Assembly (NCBI GenBank): GCA_034429475.1
Contig: DAOUGD010000227.1
Span: 1 to 14,935, forward strand
DNA from: JAKQHY01 sp034429475
GTDB lineage: Bacteria; Chloroflexota; Anaerolineae; B4-G1; SLSP01
Direction: 5' to 3'
Length of the DNA stretch: 14,935 nucleotides
Positions 1-5,954 of the stretch are shown here, piece by piece; positions within the stretch are counted from its first letter, which is position 1, and every line of letters begins with the position of its first letter. Both the position numbers and the translations under genes were made by a program. Below the pieces are notes generated by a model. It was not told the DNA's origin, made no database searches, and saw only the letters and a list, made by a program, of their open reading frames with translations.

Positions 1-1077
1 GGCGACGTGATTCAGTACGTCATCACCGTCACCAACGCCAACACGCAGACTGCACAGACCGGCGTCGTCGTGACGGACAGCCTCCCGGCCGGCGTCACCT
101 TCGTTTCCGCGACACCCGCGCCGGCATCGCAAAACCCGCTCATCTGGAATGTCGGAACACTCAACCCCGGCGCGTCCTGGACGGCCACCGTCCGCGTCAC
201 CGTGGATGGCTCCGCCGACCCCATCGGCGCCAACGTCGCCCAGGTCAGCAGCAACCAACAGGCCGCGCAGGCCTCCGATCCCGCTCTGCCCCCCGGCAGC
301 GGCGGCGGGGACGTCACGCCCATCACCGGCCTCGGCCTGACCAAGACGGCGGCGGACGAGAACGGCGCGCCCCTGTACGTGGGCGACGTGATTCGGTACG
401 TCATCACCGTCACCAACGCCAGCACGCAGACCACGCAGACCGGCGTCGTCGTGACGGACAGCCTCCCAGCCGGCGTCGCCTTCGTTTCTGCGAACCCTGC
501 CCCGGCGTCGCAGAACCCGCTCGTGTGGAACGTCGGTTCGCTTGCGCCCGGCGCAAGCTGGACAGCCACCGTCCGCGTCACCGTGGACGGCTCCGCCGAC
601 CCCATCGGCGCCAACGTCGCCCAGGTCAGCAGCGACCAACAAGCCGCGCAGGCCTCCGATCCCATCCTGCCCCCCGGCAACGGCGGCGGAGACGTCACGC
701 CCATCACCGGCCTCGGTCTGACCAAGACGGCGGCAGACGAAAACGGTGCGCCCCTGTACGTGGGTGATGCCGTCCAGTACGTCATCACCGTCACCAACGC
801 CAGCACGCAAACCGCCCAAACCGGCGTCGTCGTGACGGACAGCCTCCCGGCCGGCGTCACCTTCGTTTCTGCGAACCCTGCCCCGGCGTCGCAAAACCCG
901 CTCGTGTGGAACGTCGGTTCGCTCGCGCCCGGCGCAAGTTGGACGGCGACCATCCGCGTCACCGTGGATGGCTCCGCCGATCCCATCGGCGCGAATGTCG
1001 CCCAGGTCAGCAGCGATCAACAAGGCGCGCAGTCGAGCCAACCGGCGCTGCCGCCCGGTGGTGGGGATGTGGAACCG
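1..1077 (+). repeat. Tandem 381-bp coding repeats (DUF11 units)
   Basis: The sequence starting at base 1 (ggcgacgtgattc) recurs at 382, and a diverged form recurs at 763, giving a 381-bp period (127 codons). Long stretches are identical or nearly identical at the nucleotide level, for example around the VTDSLPAGV and VDGSADPIGANVAQVSS segments. This suggests recent duplication or gene conversion. The first unit is cut by the window edge and the last runs into the PPC-like domain near 1077. Confidence 0.9.
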
Positions 1078-1494
1078 TCAACTTGCCCGTATGGCGCGGA
1101 CGCTTATGAAGAGGATGACACCTCAGCCACGGCGCGGGCTATCGTTGCAGAGATAATCCAGACGCGCAACTTCTTCGACGATGCGACCGACGGGATCGCG
1201 TTGACGGTTGGGATGAACGATACCTACACCATCACGACGGTGGTAGAAGGCACACAGGCGGATACCGTCCTGGCGCTCTACGACCGCGACGGGCAGACGC
1301 TCTTGATGGAGAACGACAACTACTCCGGTCTGTCGTCGCGCATCGTCTGGACGGCGCCACGCAACGGCGTGTACTACCTCCGCGTGACGAATCAGGGCGG
1401 CGTCACCGGCTGCGAAACGCACTACACGATCCAGATGACCATCCACGATGTCACCATCATTCACTTGCCGCTGATCGTGCGCGCTCACAGGTAA
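1..1494 (+). CDS. DUF11-repeat surface protein with C-terminal PPC-like domain (5' end outside window)
   Basis: The frame is open from base 1, so the true start lies upstream. The visible part has three tandem DUF11-type beta-sandwich repeats of 127 residues. Each carries the hallmarks YVITVTN, VVVTDSLPAGV, W-V-L-PGASWTATVRVTV and ANVAQVSS, and they are joined by a Pro/Gly-rich linker (LPPGSGGGDVTPIT). After residue ~355 of the visible protein comes a different domain beginning DAYEEDDTSATA. It resembles the bacterial pre-peptidase C-terminal (PPC) fold, with an N-Y-Y/V-Y-Y-L-R-V core. The protein ends IIHLPLIVRAHR, a short hydrophobic tail plus Arg of the kind found at the end of many secreted Chloroflexota proteins. 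No LPXTG or membrane anchor is visible. The likely role is a cell-surface or extracellular structural/adhesion protein; the ligand is unknown. It converges on the - strand operon and is followed directly by a hairpin terminator. Confidence 0.85.
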   Translation, partial: GDVIQYVITVTNANTQTAQTGVVVTDSLPAGVTFVSATPAPASQNPLIWNVGTLNPGASWTATVRVTVDGSADPIGANVAQVSSNQQAAQASDPALPPGSGGGDVTPITGLGLTKTAADENGAPLYVGDVIRYVITVTNASTQTTQTGVVVTDSLPAGVAFVSANPAPASQNPLVWNVGSLAPGASWTATVRVTVDGSADPIGANVAQVSSDQQAAQASDPILPPGNGGGDVTPITGLGLTKTAADENGAPLYVGDAVQYVITVTNASTQTAQTGVVVTDSLPAGVTFVSANPAPASQNPLVWNVGSLAPGASWTATIRVTVDGSADPIGANVAQVSSDQQGAQSSQPALPPGGGDVEPSTCPYGADAYEEDDTSATARAIVAEIIQTRNFFDDATDGIALTVGMNDTYTITTVVEGTQADTVLALYDRDGQTLLMENDNYSGLSSRIVWTAPRNGVYYLRVTNQGGVTGCETHYTIQMTIHDVTIIHLPLIVRAHR

Positions 1495-1500
1495 TCAGAA

Positions 1501-1546
1501 AAAACGCGCCTGCCGGGAAGTCTCAACTTCCCGGCAGGTGTGTTTT
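1501..1546 (+). terminator. Strong hairpin terminator, probably bidirectional
   Basis: The arms 1509-1520 (cctgccgggaag) and 1527-1538 are perfect 12-bp complements around a 6-nt loop. Pairing continues outward through 1501-1508/1539-1546, with A-tract/T-tract ends (aaaac ... gtttt) and two G-U pairs. It sits 6 nt after the stop of the surface-protein gene and between two convergent transcripts, so it could serve both. Confidence 0.85.
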
Positions 1547-1581
1547 AAATAGCATCGTTCCACAATTAAGAAAAAGATATT

Positions 1582-1655
1582 GGGACGCAGATTTTCGCGG
1601 ATTCACGCAGATAATTTTTTAAAAAATCCGCTTTCATCAGCGTTCCTCTGTGTCC
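1582..1655. repeat. Imperfect inverted repeat of the ACGCAGAT...CGCGGATT family
   Basis: The left arm starts ggacgcagattttcgcgg. The right arm reads back on the opposite strand as ggacacagagg...gctgatgaaagcggatt, an imperfect complement. The centre is a perfect ttttttaaaaaa palindrome (1615-1626). A related element lies at 5887-5948. It looks like a dispersed intergenic repeat that can fold into a long hairpin. It lies downstream of the AnmK-MurQ stop and could also act in 3' end formation. Confidence 0.6.
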
Positions 1656-1677
1656 GAGAGCTCCTCACAGACAAATC

Positions 1678-3855
1678 TCAGTTTTTGAGCGCGCGCCGCA
1701 CACCGCCGCCGGCCTCCCGGAGTTGCCGACGCGCTTCTTCCGGCGATATGCCGTTCAGCCGGACCACCATCGCCGTCTTGACCTCTCCGTTGCACGCGGT
1801 CAGCAGCTCACCGGCCTGTTCCTCGGAAATATCGCACGCCTGGGCCACAATCCGCCGCGCGCGGGCGCGGAGTTTGACGTTGGTGGCTTGCACGTCCACC
1901 ATCAAATTGCCGTAGGTCTTGCCCAGACGCACCATCACGCCGGTCGAGAGCATATTCAGCACCATCTTTTGCGCTGTCCCAGCCTTGAGCCGCGTCGAGC
2001 CGGTAATGATCTCCGGGCCGACGACCGGCGCGATGGCGATGTCGGCTGCCTCGTGAACAGGCGCAGGATGGTTGCACGCCAGGCTGACGACGAGCGCGCC
2101 GCGCCGCCGGGCTTCGGCCATGCCGCCCAGGACGTAGGGCGTGCCGCCGCTCGCCGCGACGCCCACCACGCTGTCGTCCGGCCCAACGTCCAGCGCGGCC
2201 ACGTCCGCCGCGCCGGAGTCCGGGCTGTCTTCCGCGCCCTCCACCGCTGTCGTGAGCGCGGTCGGCCCGCCGGCGATGAGGCCGACGACCTGCCCTGGCG
2301 CCGCGCTAAACGTCGGCGGGCACTCCGAGGCGTCCAACACGCCCAGCCGCCCCGACGTCCCCGCGCCGATGTAAATCAGCCGTCCGCCGCGCCGCATCCG
2401 CTCGGCAATGGCGTCAATTGCCGCTGCAATCGTGGGCAATTCCGCTTCCACTACCGCCGCGACTTTTGCGTCCTCCGCGTTCATCAGCCGCACCATCTCC
2501 AGGGTGGACACGGAATCAATTTCTTGCGTGGCCGGGTTGCGAGATTCGGTTGAGTGCTGAGTGCTGAGTGCTGAGTACTGAGTTATGGGTTGCGGGTTGT
2601 GGGTTGTGGGGGGCACCGACTCGCTGATCCGCTGACCCGCTGATCCACTGATCTGCTGATTCGCCGGGGTGATAGTCCCCAGGATGACCGGCCTGCGTGC
2701 GCCGGTGGCGGCGGGGAGATTACCGGGGCGGCCATACCAGGTTTCGTAGGCGAGGACAGCGAAGGCGACGGCTTCTTTGGCCTCGACGCCCAGGCCGAGG
2801 GCGTCCGAGGGGAGCACACGGATGCCGGGCAGATGGGCGCGCAACATCGCCATCAAGGTGAGATTGCGCGCGCCGCCGCCGCTGACGATGACTTCGTCGG
2901 GCATGGCGGGCAGGAAGTCGCGGTACGCCTGCGCAATCGAGGCGGCGGTGAATGCGGTGAGCGTGGCAACCATATCTTCAGGTGCAAGGCCGCGCGCCAG
3001 CCCTTGCTCCCAGACGCGCGCGCCAAACTGCGATCCGAACAGCTCGCGCCCGGTGGTCTTGGGCGGCGGTTGATGCAGGTAGGGTTCGCGCAGCAGGGCT
3101 TGGAGCAGCGCGTCGTCCACGCGACCACGGGCCGCCAACGCGCCGTCGCGGTCGTAGGTCAGCGCGCCGTCCGTGGCCCGGTAGACGGCGTCGTCTATCA
3201 GCATGTTGCCGGGGCCGGTGTCAAAGGCCTCAACGGATTCAACGGATGAAACGGAAGAATTATCCGTTAAATCCGTTGAATCCGTTGAGCAAGGCAGATA
3301 GGTGACGTTGGCGATGCCGCCGATGTTTTGGGCGGCGCGGGTGAGGGTGGGATGCGTGAGGAGGAGCGCGTCCACGTAGGCGACGAGGGGTGCGCCGTGG
3401 CCGCCGGCGGCCATGTCGCGCGCGCGAAAGTTGCTCACGACGGGAATCCCCGTCATCTCCGCGATCACCGCCGGCTCGCCCAACTGTAACGTCGCCCCTT
3501 CCGTTGAATCCGTTAAATCCGTTGAGACCGTTGAGGGCGGGATGTGCCACACGGTCTGCCCGTGGCTGCCGATGAGGTCAATTTGCGCGGGCGTCAACCC
3601 GGCGGCGGCGATGGCTTGCAGCGCCGCATCGCCAAAGGCGCGGCCCAGGTCGAAGTTAAGACGGCACAGCCGATCCACCGCGCCGGTTTCCGGGCGGAAC
3701 GCGGCGAAGATCGCGTCACGCAACGCGGGCGGATGGGGGACGTGAGTATGGCTCACGACTTCCCAGGTCAACGTGGGCGGCGCGACTGCCAGGCGGACGA
3801 GGGCGGCGTCCGTGCCGTCGGCGGAGGTGCCGGACATCAAACCAATTACGAGCAT
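1678..3855 (-). CDS. anmK-murQ: Bifunctional anhydro-N-acetylmuramic acid kinase / N-acetylmuramic acid 6-phosphate etherase (AnmK-MurQ fusion)
   Basis: Residues 1-397 are a complete AnmK: MSGTSADGTD (7-16), GSHGQTVWH (96-104), NIGGIANVTYLP (177-188), FDTGPGNMLID (211-221, D212 being the expected catalytic Asp) and the usual C-terminal NLPAATGARRPVILG (379-393). Residues 435-725 are a complete MurQ: TESRNPAT, the SIS phosphosugar motif GAGTSGRLGVLDASECPPT (497-515) and EGAEDS (539-544). E511 and E542 are 31 residues apart, matching the two catalytic Glu residues of E. coli MurQ. AnmK phosphorylates anhydro-MurNAc to MurNAc-6-P, and MurQ cleaves this to GlcNAc-6-P and D-lactate, so the fusion joins consecutive cytoplasmic steps. 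The linker (398-436) is encoded by short tandem repeats, and two further repeat-derived insertions occur at ~108-119 and ~190-209. No internal ATG precedes the MurQ part, so a true fusion is likely. The start overlaps the end of the upstream nucleotidyltransferase by 10 bp. Confidence 0.95.
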   Translation of the reverse strand: MLVIGLMSGTSADGTDAALVRLAVAPPTLTWEVVSHTHVPHPPALRDAIFAAFRPETGAVDRLCRLNFDLGRAFGDAALQAIAAAGLTPAQIDLIGSHGQTVWHIPPSTVSTDLTDSTEGATLQLGEPAVIAEMTGIPVVSNFRARDMAAGGHGAPLVAYVDALLLTHPTLTRAAQNIGGIANVTYLPCSTDSTDLTDNSSVSSVESVEAFDTGPGNMLIDDAVYRATDGALTYDRDGALAARGRVDDALLQALLREPYLHQPPPKTTGRELFGSQFGARVWEQGLARGLAPEDMVATLTAFTAASIAQAYRDFLPAMPDEVIVSGGGARNLTLMAMLRAHLPGIRVLPSDALGLGVEAKEAVAFAVLAYETWYGRPGNLPAATGARRPVILGTITPANQQISGSAGQRISESVPPTTHNPQPITQYSALSTQHSTESRNPATQEIDSVSTLEMVRLMNAEDAKVAAVVEAELPTIAAAIDAIAERMRRGGRLIYIGAGTSGRLGVLDASECPPTFSAAPGQVVGLIAGGPTALTTAVEGAEDSPDSGAADVAALDVGPDDSVVGVAASGGTPYVLGGMAEARRRGALVVSLACNHPAPVHEAADIAIAPVVGPEIITGSTRLKAGTAQKMVLNMLSTGVMVRLGKTYGNLMVDVQATNVKLRARARRIVAQACDISEEQAGELLTACNGEVKTAMVVRLNGISPEEARRQLREAGGGVRRALKN
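2552..2607. repeat. Heptamer tandem array inside the AnmK-MurQ linker
   Basis: Eight consecutive 7-nt units are visible on the + strand: gagtgct x3, gagtact, gagttat, gggttgc and gggttgt x2. On the coding strand they give the low-complexity residues around HNPQPITQYSALSTQHS. Seven is not a multiple of three, so the reading frame survives only for particular copy numbers. Confidence 0.9.
2622..2661. repeat. Octamer (GATCAGCG) tandem array inside the AnmK-MurQ linker
   Basis: Five 8-nt units (cgctgatc, cgctgacc, cgctgatc, cactgatc, tgctgatt) are the reverse complement of GATCAGCG. They encode QQISGSAGQRISE at residues ~400-412. The identical octamer on the other strand forms the intergenic array at 11789-11820. 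Confidence 0.9.
3229..3289. repeat. 61-bp palindromic 9-mer repeat inserted in frame in AnmK
   Basis: The left arm 3229-3247 (ctcaacggattcaacggat) and right arm 3271-3289 are perfect 19-bp inverted copies, built from the 9-nt unit TCCGTTGAA/TCAACGGAT. It encodes STDSTDLTD...SVESVE (residues ~190-209) immediately before FDTGPGN. Typical AnmK proteins have only a short turn here. The element at 5470-5530 has the same length and layout. Confidence 0.9.
3500..3535. repeat. Half-copy of the 9-mer repeat inserted in frame in AnmK
   Basis: Four tandem 9-nt units (tccgttgaa, tccgttaaa, tccgttgag, accgttgag) correspond to one arm of the palindromic element. They encode TVSTDLTDSTEG (residues ~109-120) between VWHIPP and TLQLGEPAVIA. 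Other AnmK proteins have only a short hairpin turn at this point. Confidence 0.85.
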
Positions 3856-4661
3856 GGGGTCATCCTCGCATTATCCAGAGTGGAAAGCCAGTCTGCGGCG
3901 CGGGGAACATAGGCTGGGGCAAGCGCCAGTGCAAGATCATCGAAGGTTTCACAGCTCCATTGAATCAGGTCGAGAACCCTTGGAACAGAGGAATTCGCCC
4001 CATCCACCACCAGTTGCGCGACCAAATCATTCCCCCACCCACCGCTGCGGTGAATGGTCGTGCCCATTTCACGGTCGCGGCGCAGCATTTGGAGAACCAG
4101 GCAGTCGCGGGCCAAATCCAGCGCCAGGTGCATCCCGATCAGCCAATCGTTGCGCGCCACCTTCGCGATGGCGAGGGCCGCTTTGAATCCGAACGCATCG
4201 GCCATCCGCTCGATGTCCGCTTCGGTAACAGCGTGGTATTCCGCCTTCACCGGATACGGCGCGATGTGGGCCGCAAGGGCCGACAACCTGGTCCACAACA
4301 CCCGGCACGGCGGGTAAAGTAGCAGGGAAGCGCCTTGCAGTGCGGATTCCGGGATAAAGACAAAGTCGAACCGCCGAAAGTCCGCCAGGCACACGCGCAG
4401 GGTCCTGGCAAGCGGCGCGGTGTACCTTTCAAGGCCGACGACGCGCCCGAAAGACGCCAGCCAATCCGTCGCGGCGTGATACCGATCCACCGCGTCGTCA
4501 GATAGAACCACTTTCAGGTCAACGTCGCTCCAGAAGTCGGCCTGCACGGCGTCATCGGCCAGAGAGCCGGTGAGGATCACGGCGCGGACTGCGGGGTCTT
4601 GGCTGAAATACGCACTGAGGCGCGCGATGGCCGTTTCATGCCAGAGAGGCTCGCTTTGCAT
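3846..4661 (-). CDS. ANT-like nucleotidyltransferase (streptomycin adenylyltransferase-like fold)
   Basis: This 271-aa protein has the DNA polymerase-beta-type nucleotidyltransferase signature. G32-S33 is followed by the D46-V-D48 pair (WSDVDLKVV), and a third acidic residue is expected at D99 (RRFDFVFIPES). This leaves an intact metal-binding triad. A helical C-terminal half (about 145-250, KVARNDWLIGMHLALDLARDC) resembles aminoglycoside 6-adenylyltransferase-like proteins. The substrate cannot be read from sequence; an aminoglycoside is only one option. I chose ATG 4661, four bases after the upstream stop, with a GGGGGG run about 7 nt before it. An ATG at 4679 would add MQGGDA and overlap the upstream gene by 14 bp. 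The 3' end overlaps the AnmK-MurQ start by 10 bp, so the two are probably translationally coupled. No signal peptide is visible. Confidence 0.8.
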   Translation of the reverse strand: MQSEPLWHETAIARLSAYFSQDPAVRAVILTGSLADDAVQADFWSDVDLKVVLSDDAVDRYHAATDWLASFGRVVGLERYTAPLARTLRVCLADFRRFDFVFIPESALQGASLLLYPPCRVLWTRLSALAAHIAPYPVKAEYHAVTEADIERMADAFGFKAALAIAKVARNDWLIGMHLALDLARDCLVLQMLRRDREMGTTIHRSGGWGNDLVAQLVVDGANSSVPRVLDLIQWSCETFDDLALALAPAYVPRAADWLSTLDNARMTPCS

Positions 4662-4665
4662 AGCG

Positions 4666-5874
4666 TCACCCCCCTGCATCTATCGCCGCCACAATCGCCC
4701 GATGCACGGCGACGCGCAATCCCGCGATCCCGCGATTCTGTCGCCCATTGTAGACTTCGTTGGTGAGCAGTGCGATGACGAGATCGCGTTCCGGGTCCAT
4801 CCACAGGGACGTGCCGGTGAAGCCGGTGTGCCCGAAAGCGCGTGGGCTGAACGGGTTGCCGCTGGCTTCCGGGTCGGGGTGCCAGAGGACGAAACCCAAC
4901 CCGCGCCGCGCGCCCAGGCCCTCGGTGTAGCAGCGTGTCATCGCGTCCACCGTGGAAGATAATAGCAAAGGAAAACCACGCCGCTGCCCGGTCAGCCGAT
5001 CCAGAAACACCTGCCCAAACGCCGCCACACCTTCCGCCGTGGAAAACAGTCCAGCGTGCCCCGCAACGCCGCCGAGGTGATAGGCATTCTCGTCATGCAC
5101 CGCGCCGGCGATGCGGTGGTTGCGCCACGCGCACAACTCGGTTGGGGCAATATTCTCAACGGATTGAACGGATTCAACGGAAGGGACGGGAAGGTAACAG
5201 GTATGGCGCAATTCCAACGGGGCCGTAACGCAGGTGCGCACGGCGATGTCGAGGGAGTGGCCCGTGATACGCTCGACGGCCATCCCCAACAAAATCAGGC
5301 CGATGTCGCTGTAGACGACCTGTGCGCCGATGGGATAGGAGAAAAAGGTATCCAACGCCATCTGGCGAGCGGATTCGGCGTCGGGCTGACGGTAAAGCGG
5401 ACGCCAGGCCGGCAGGCCGGAGGTGTGCGTCAGCAGGTGACGGAACGTGACGCGCCCGACATTCACTTTCTCAACGGATTCAACGGATTTAACGGATGTC
5501 ATTTCCGTTCCATCCGTTAAATCCGTTGAGGGAGTTTGAACGGTGACGTATTGGCCCGGTCTGAGGGGATCCTCGTAGGGTTGGATAGGCCGCAGCCCGC
5601 TGAACTCCGGCAGGATGGCGCCGACCGGCGTATCGAGTGCGACGCGGCCTTCCTCCACCAGCGTCATGAACGCCGCGACGACGAACAGCTTGGTCACGGA
5701 GGCCAGATCGAACAGCGTGTCGGAGCGCGTAGGATGGGCGCGTGTCTCCGGGTCGAGCCAGCCGAGGGCGGTGGAGAACACGACATCGCCACGATGCCGC
5801 ACGACGAGCTGCGCGGCGGGCGTGACGGCGCCGACGGCATTTTGTAGAATCGTGTAGAGATGATTGAAGTCCAT
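4666..5874 (-). CDS. Beta-lactamase-family serine hydrolase (YbbE/AmlB-like, cell-wall recycling type)
   Basis: This 402-aa protein has the three active-site motifs of class C beta-lactamase/DD-peptidase-type hydrolases: SxxK as S59-V-T-K62, YxN replaced by Y188-S-D190, and H349-T-G351. It also has RHLLTHTSGLPAW (145-157) and HDENAYHLGGVAGHAGLFST (260-279). The second motif is typical of the subgroup found beside nagZ and murQ in MurNAc-utilisation operons of Bacillus and relatives. No signal peptide or lipobox is visible, so it is predicted cytoplasmic unless exported otherwise. Two insertions made of repeat DNA interrupt it, at residues ~116-136 and ~230-240. ATG 5874 has only a weak purine-rich RBS (gagaaaaag). 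The gene lies 80 bp downstream of the GH20 gene and 4 bp upstream of the nucleotidyltransferase. Esterase or DD-peptidase-like activity on cell-wall peptides is plausible but unproven. Confidence 0.88.
   Translation of the reverse strand: MDFNHLYTILQNAVGAVTPAAQLVVRHRGDVVFSTALGWLDPETRAHPTRSDTLFDLASVTKLFVVAAFMTLVEEGRVALDTPVGAILPEFSGLRPIQPYEDPLRPGQYVTVQTPSTDLTDGTEMTSVKSVESVEKVNVGRVTFRHLLTHTSGLPAWRPLYRQPDAESARQMALDTFFSYPIGAQVVYSDIGLILLGMAVERITGHSLDIAVRTCVTAPLELRHTCYLPVPSVESVQSVENIAPTELCAWRNHRIAGAVHDENAYHLGGVAGHAGLFSTAEGVAAFGQVFLDRLTGQRRGFPLLLSSTVDAMTRCYTEGLGARRGLGFVLWHPDPEASGNPFSPRAFGHTGFTGTSLWMDPERDLVIALLTNEVYNGRQNRGIAGLRVAVHRAIVAAIDAGG
5155..5190. repeat. Half-copy of the 9-mer repeat inserted in frame in the serine hydrolase
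   Basis: Consecutive 9-nt units ctcaacgga, ttgaacgga, ttcaacgga and a degenerate agggacggg are visible. On the coding strand they give VPSVESVQSVE (residues ~230-240), just before the conserved IAPTE segment. Homologues usually have a short loop here. Confidence 0.85.
5470..5530. repeat. 61-bp palindromic 9-mer repeat inserted in frame in the serine hydrolase
   Basis: The left part (from ctcaacggattcaacggat) and the right part (5512-5530, atccgttaaatccgttgag) are inverted copies with one mismatch, around a short core. It encodes STDLTDGTEMTSVKSVESVE, upstream of RHLLTHTSG. It has the same length, arm design and 9-nt period as the AnmK copy at 3229-3289, with a different central core. Confidence 0.9.
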
Positions 5875-5886
5875 AGTCTTTTTCTC

Positions 5887-5948
5887 GGACGCAGATAAAC
5901 GCGGATTCGATTTAAAAATCTGCGTTCATCCGCGTAAATCTGCGTACC
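5887..5948. repeat. Imperfect inverted repeat, ACGCAGAT/CGCGGATT family (second copy)
   Basis: The left arm is ggacgcagataaacgcggat. The right arm, read on the other strand, is ggtacgcagatttacgcgga followed by tgaacgcagatttt. It fills most of the 80-bp gap between the GH20 stop and the serine hydrolase start. A related element is at 1582-1655. It would form a long hairpin in the operon transcript and could adjust expression between the two genes. Confidence 0.7.
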
Positions 5949-5954
5949 GATAAA

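Noticed and set aside
12..986. 324-codon open frame on the - strand opposite the DUF11 repeats
   Set aside because: It is periodic because the repeats are periodic, has no recognisable domain or RBS, and mirrors a clear + strand protein.
1723..2553. 276-codon + strand frame opposite MurQ
   Set aside because: Arg/His-rich shadow of a GC-rich gene; it shows no domain and no ribosome-binding site.
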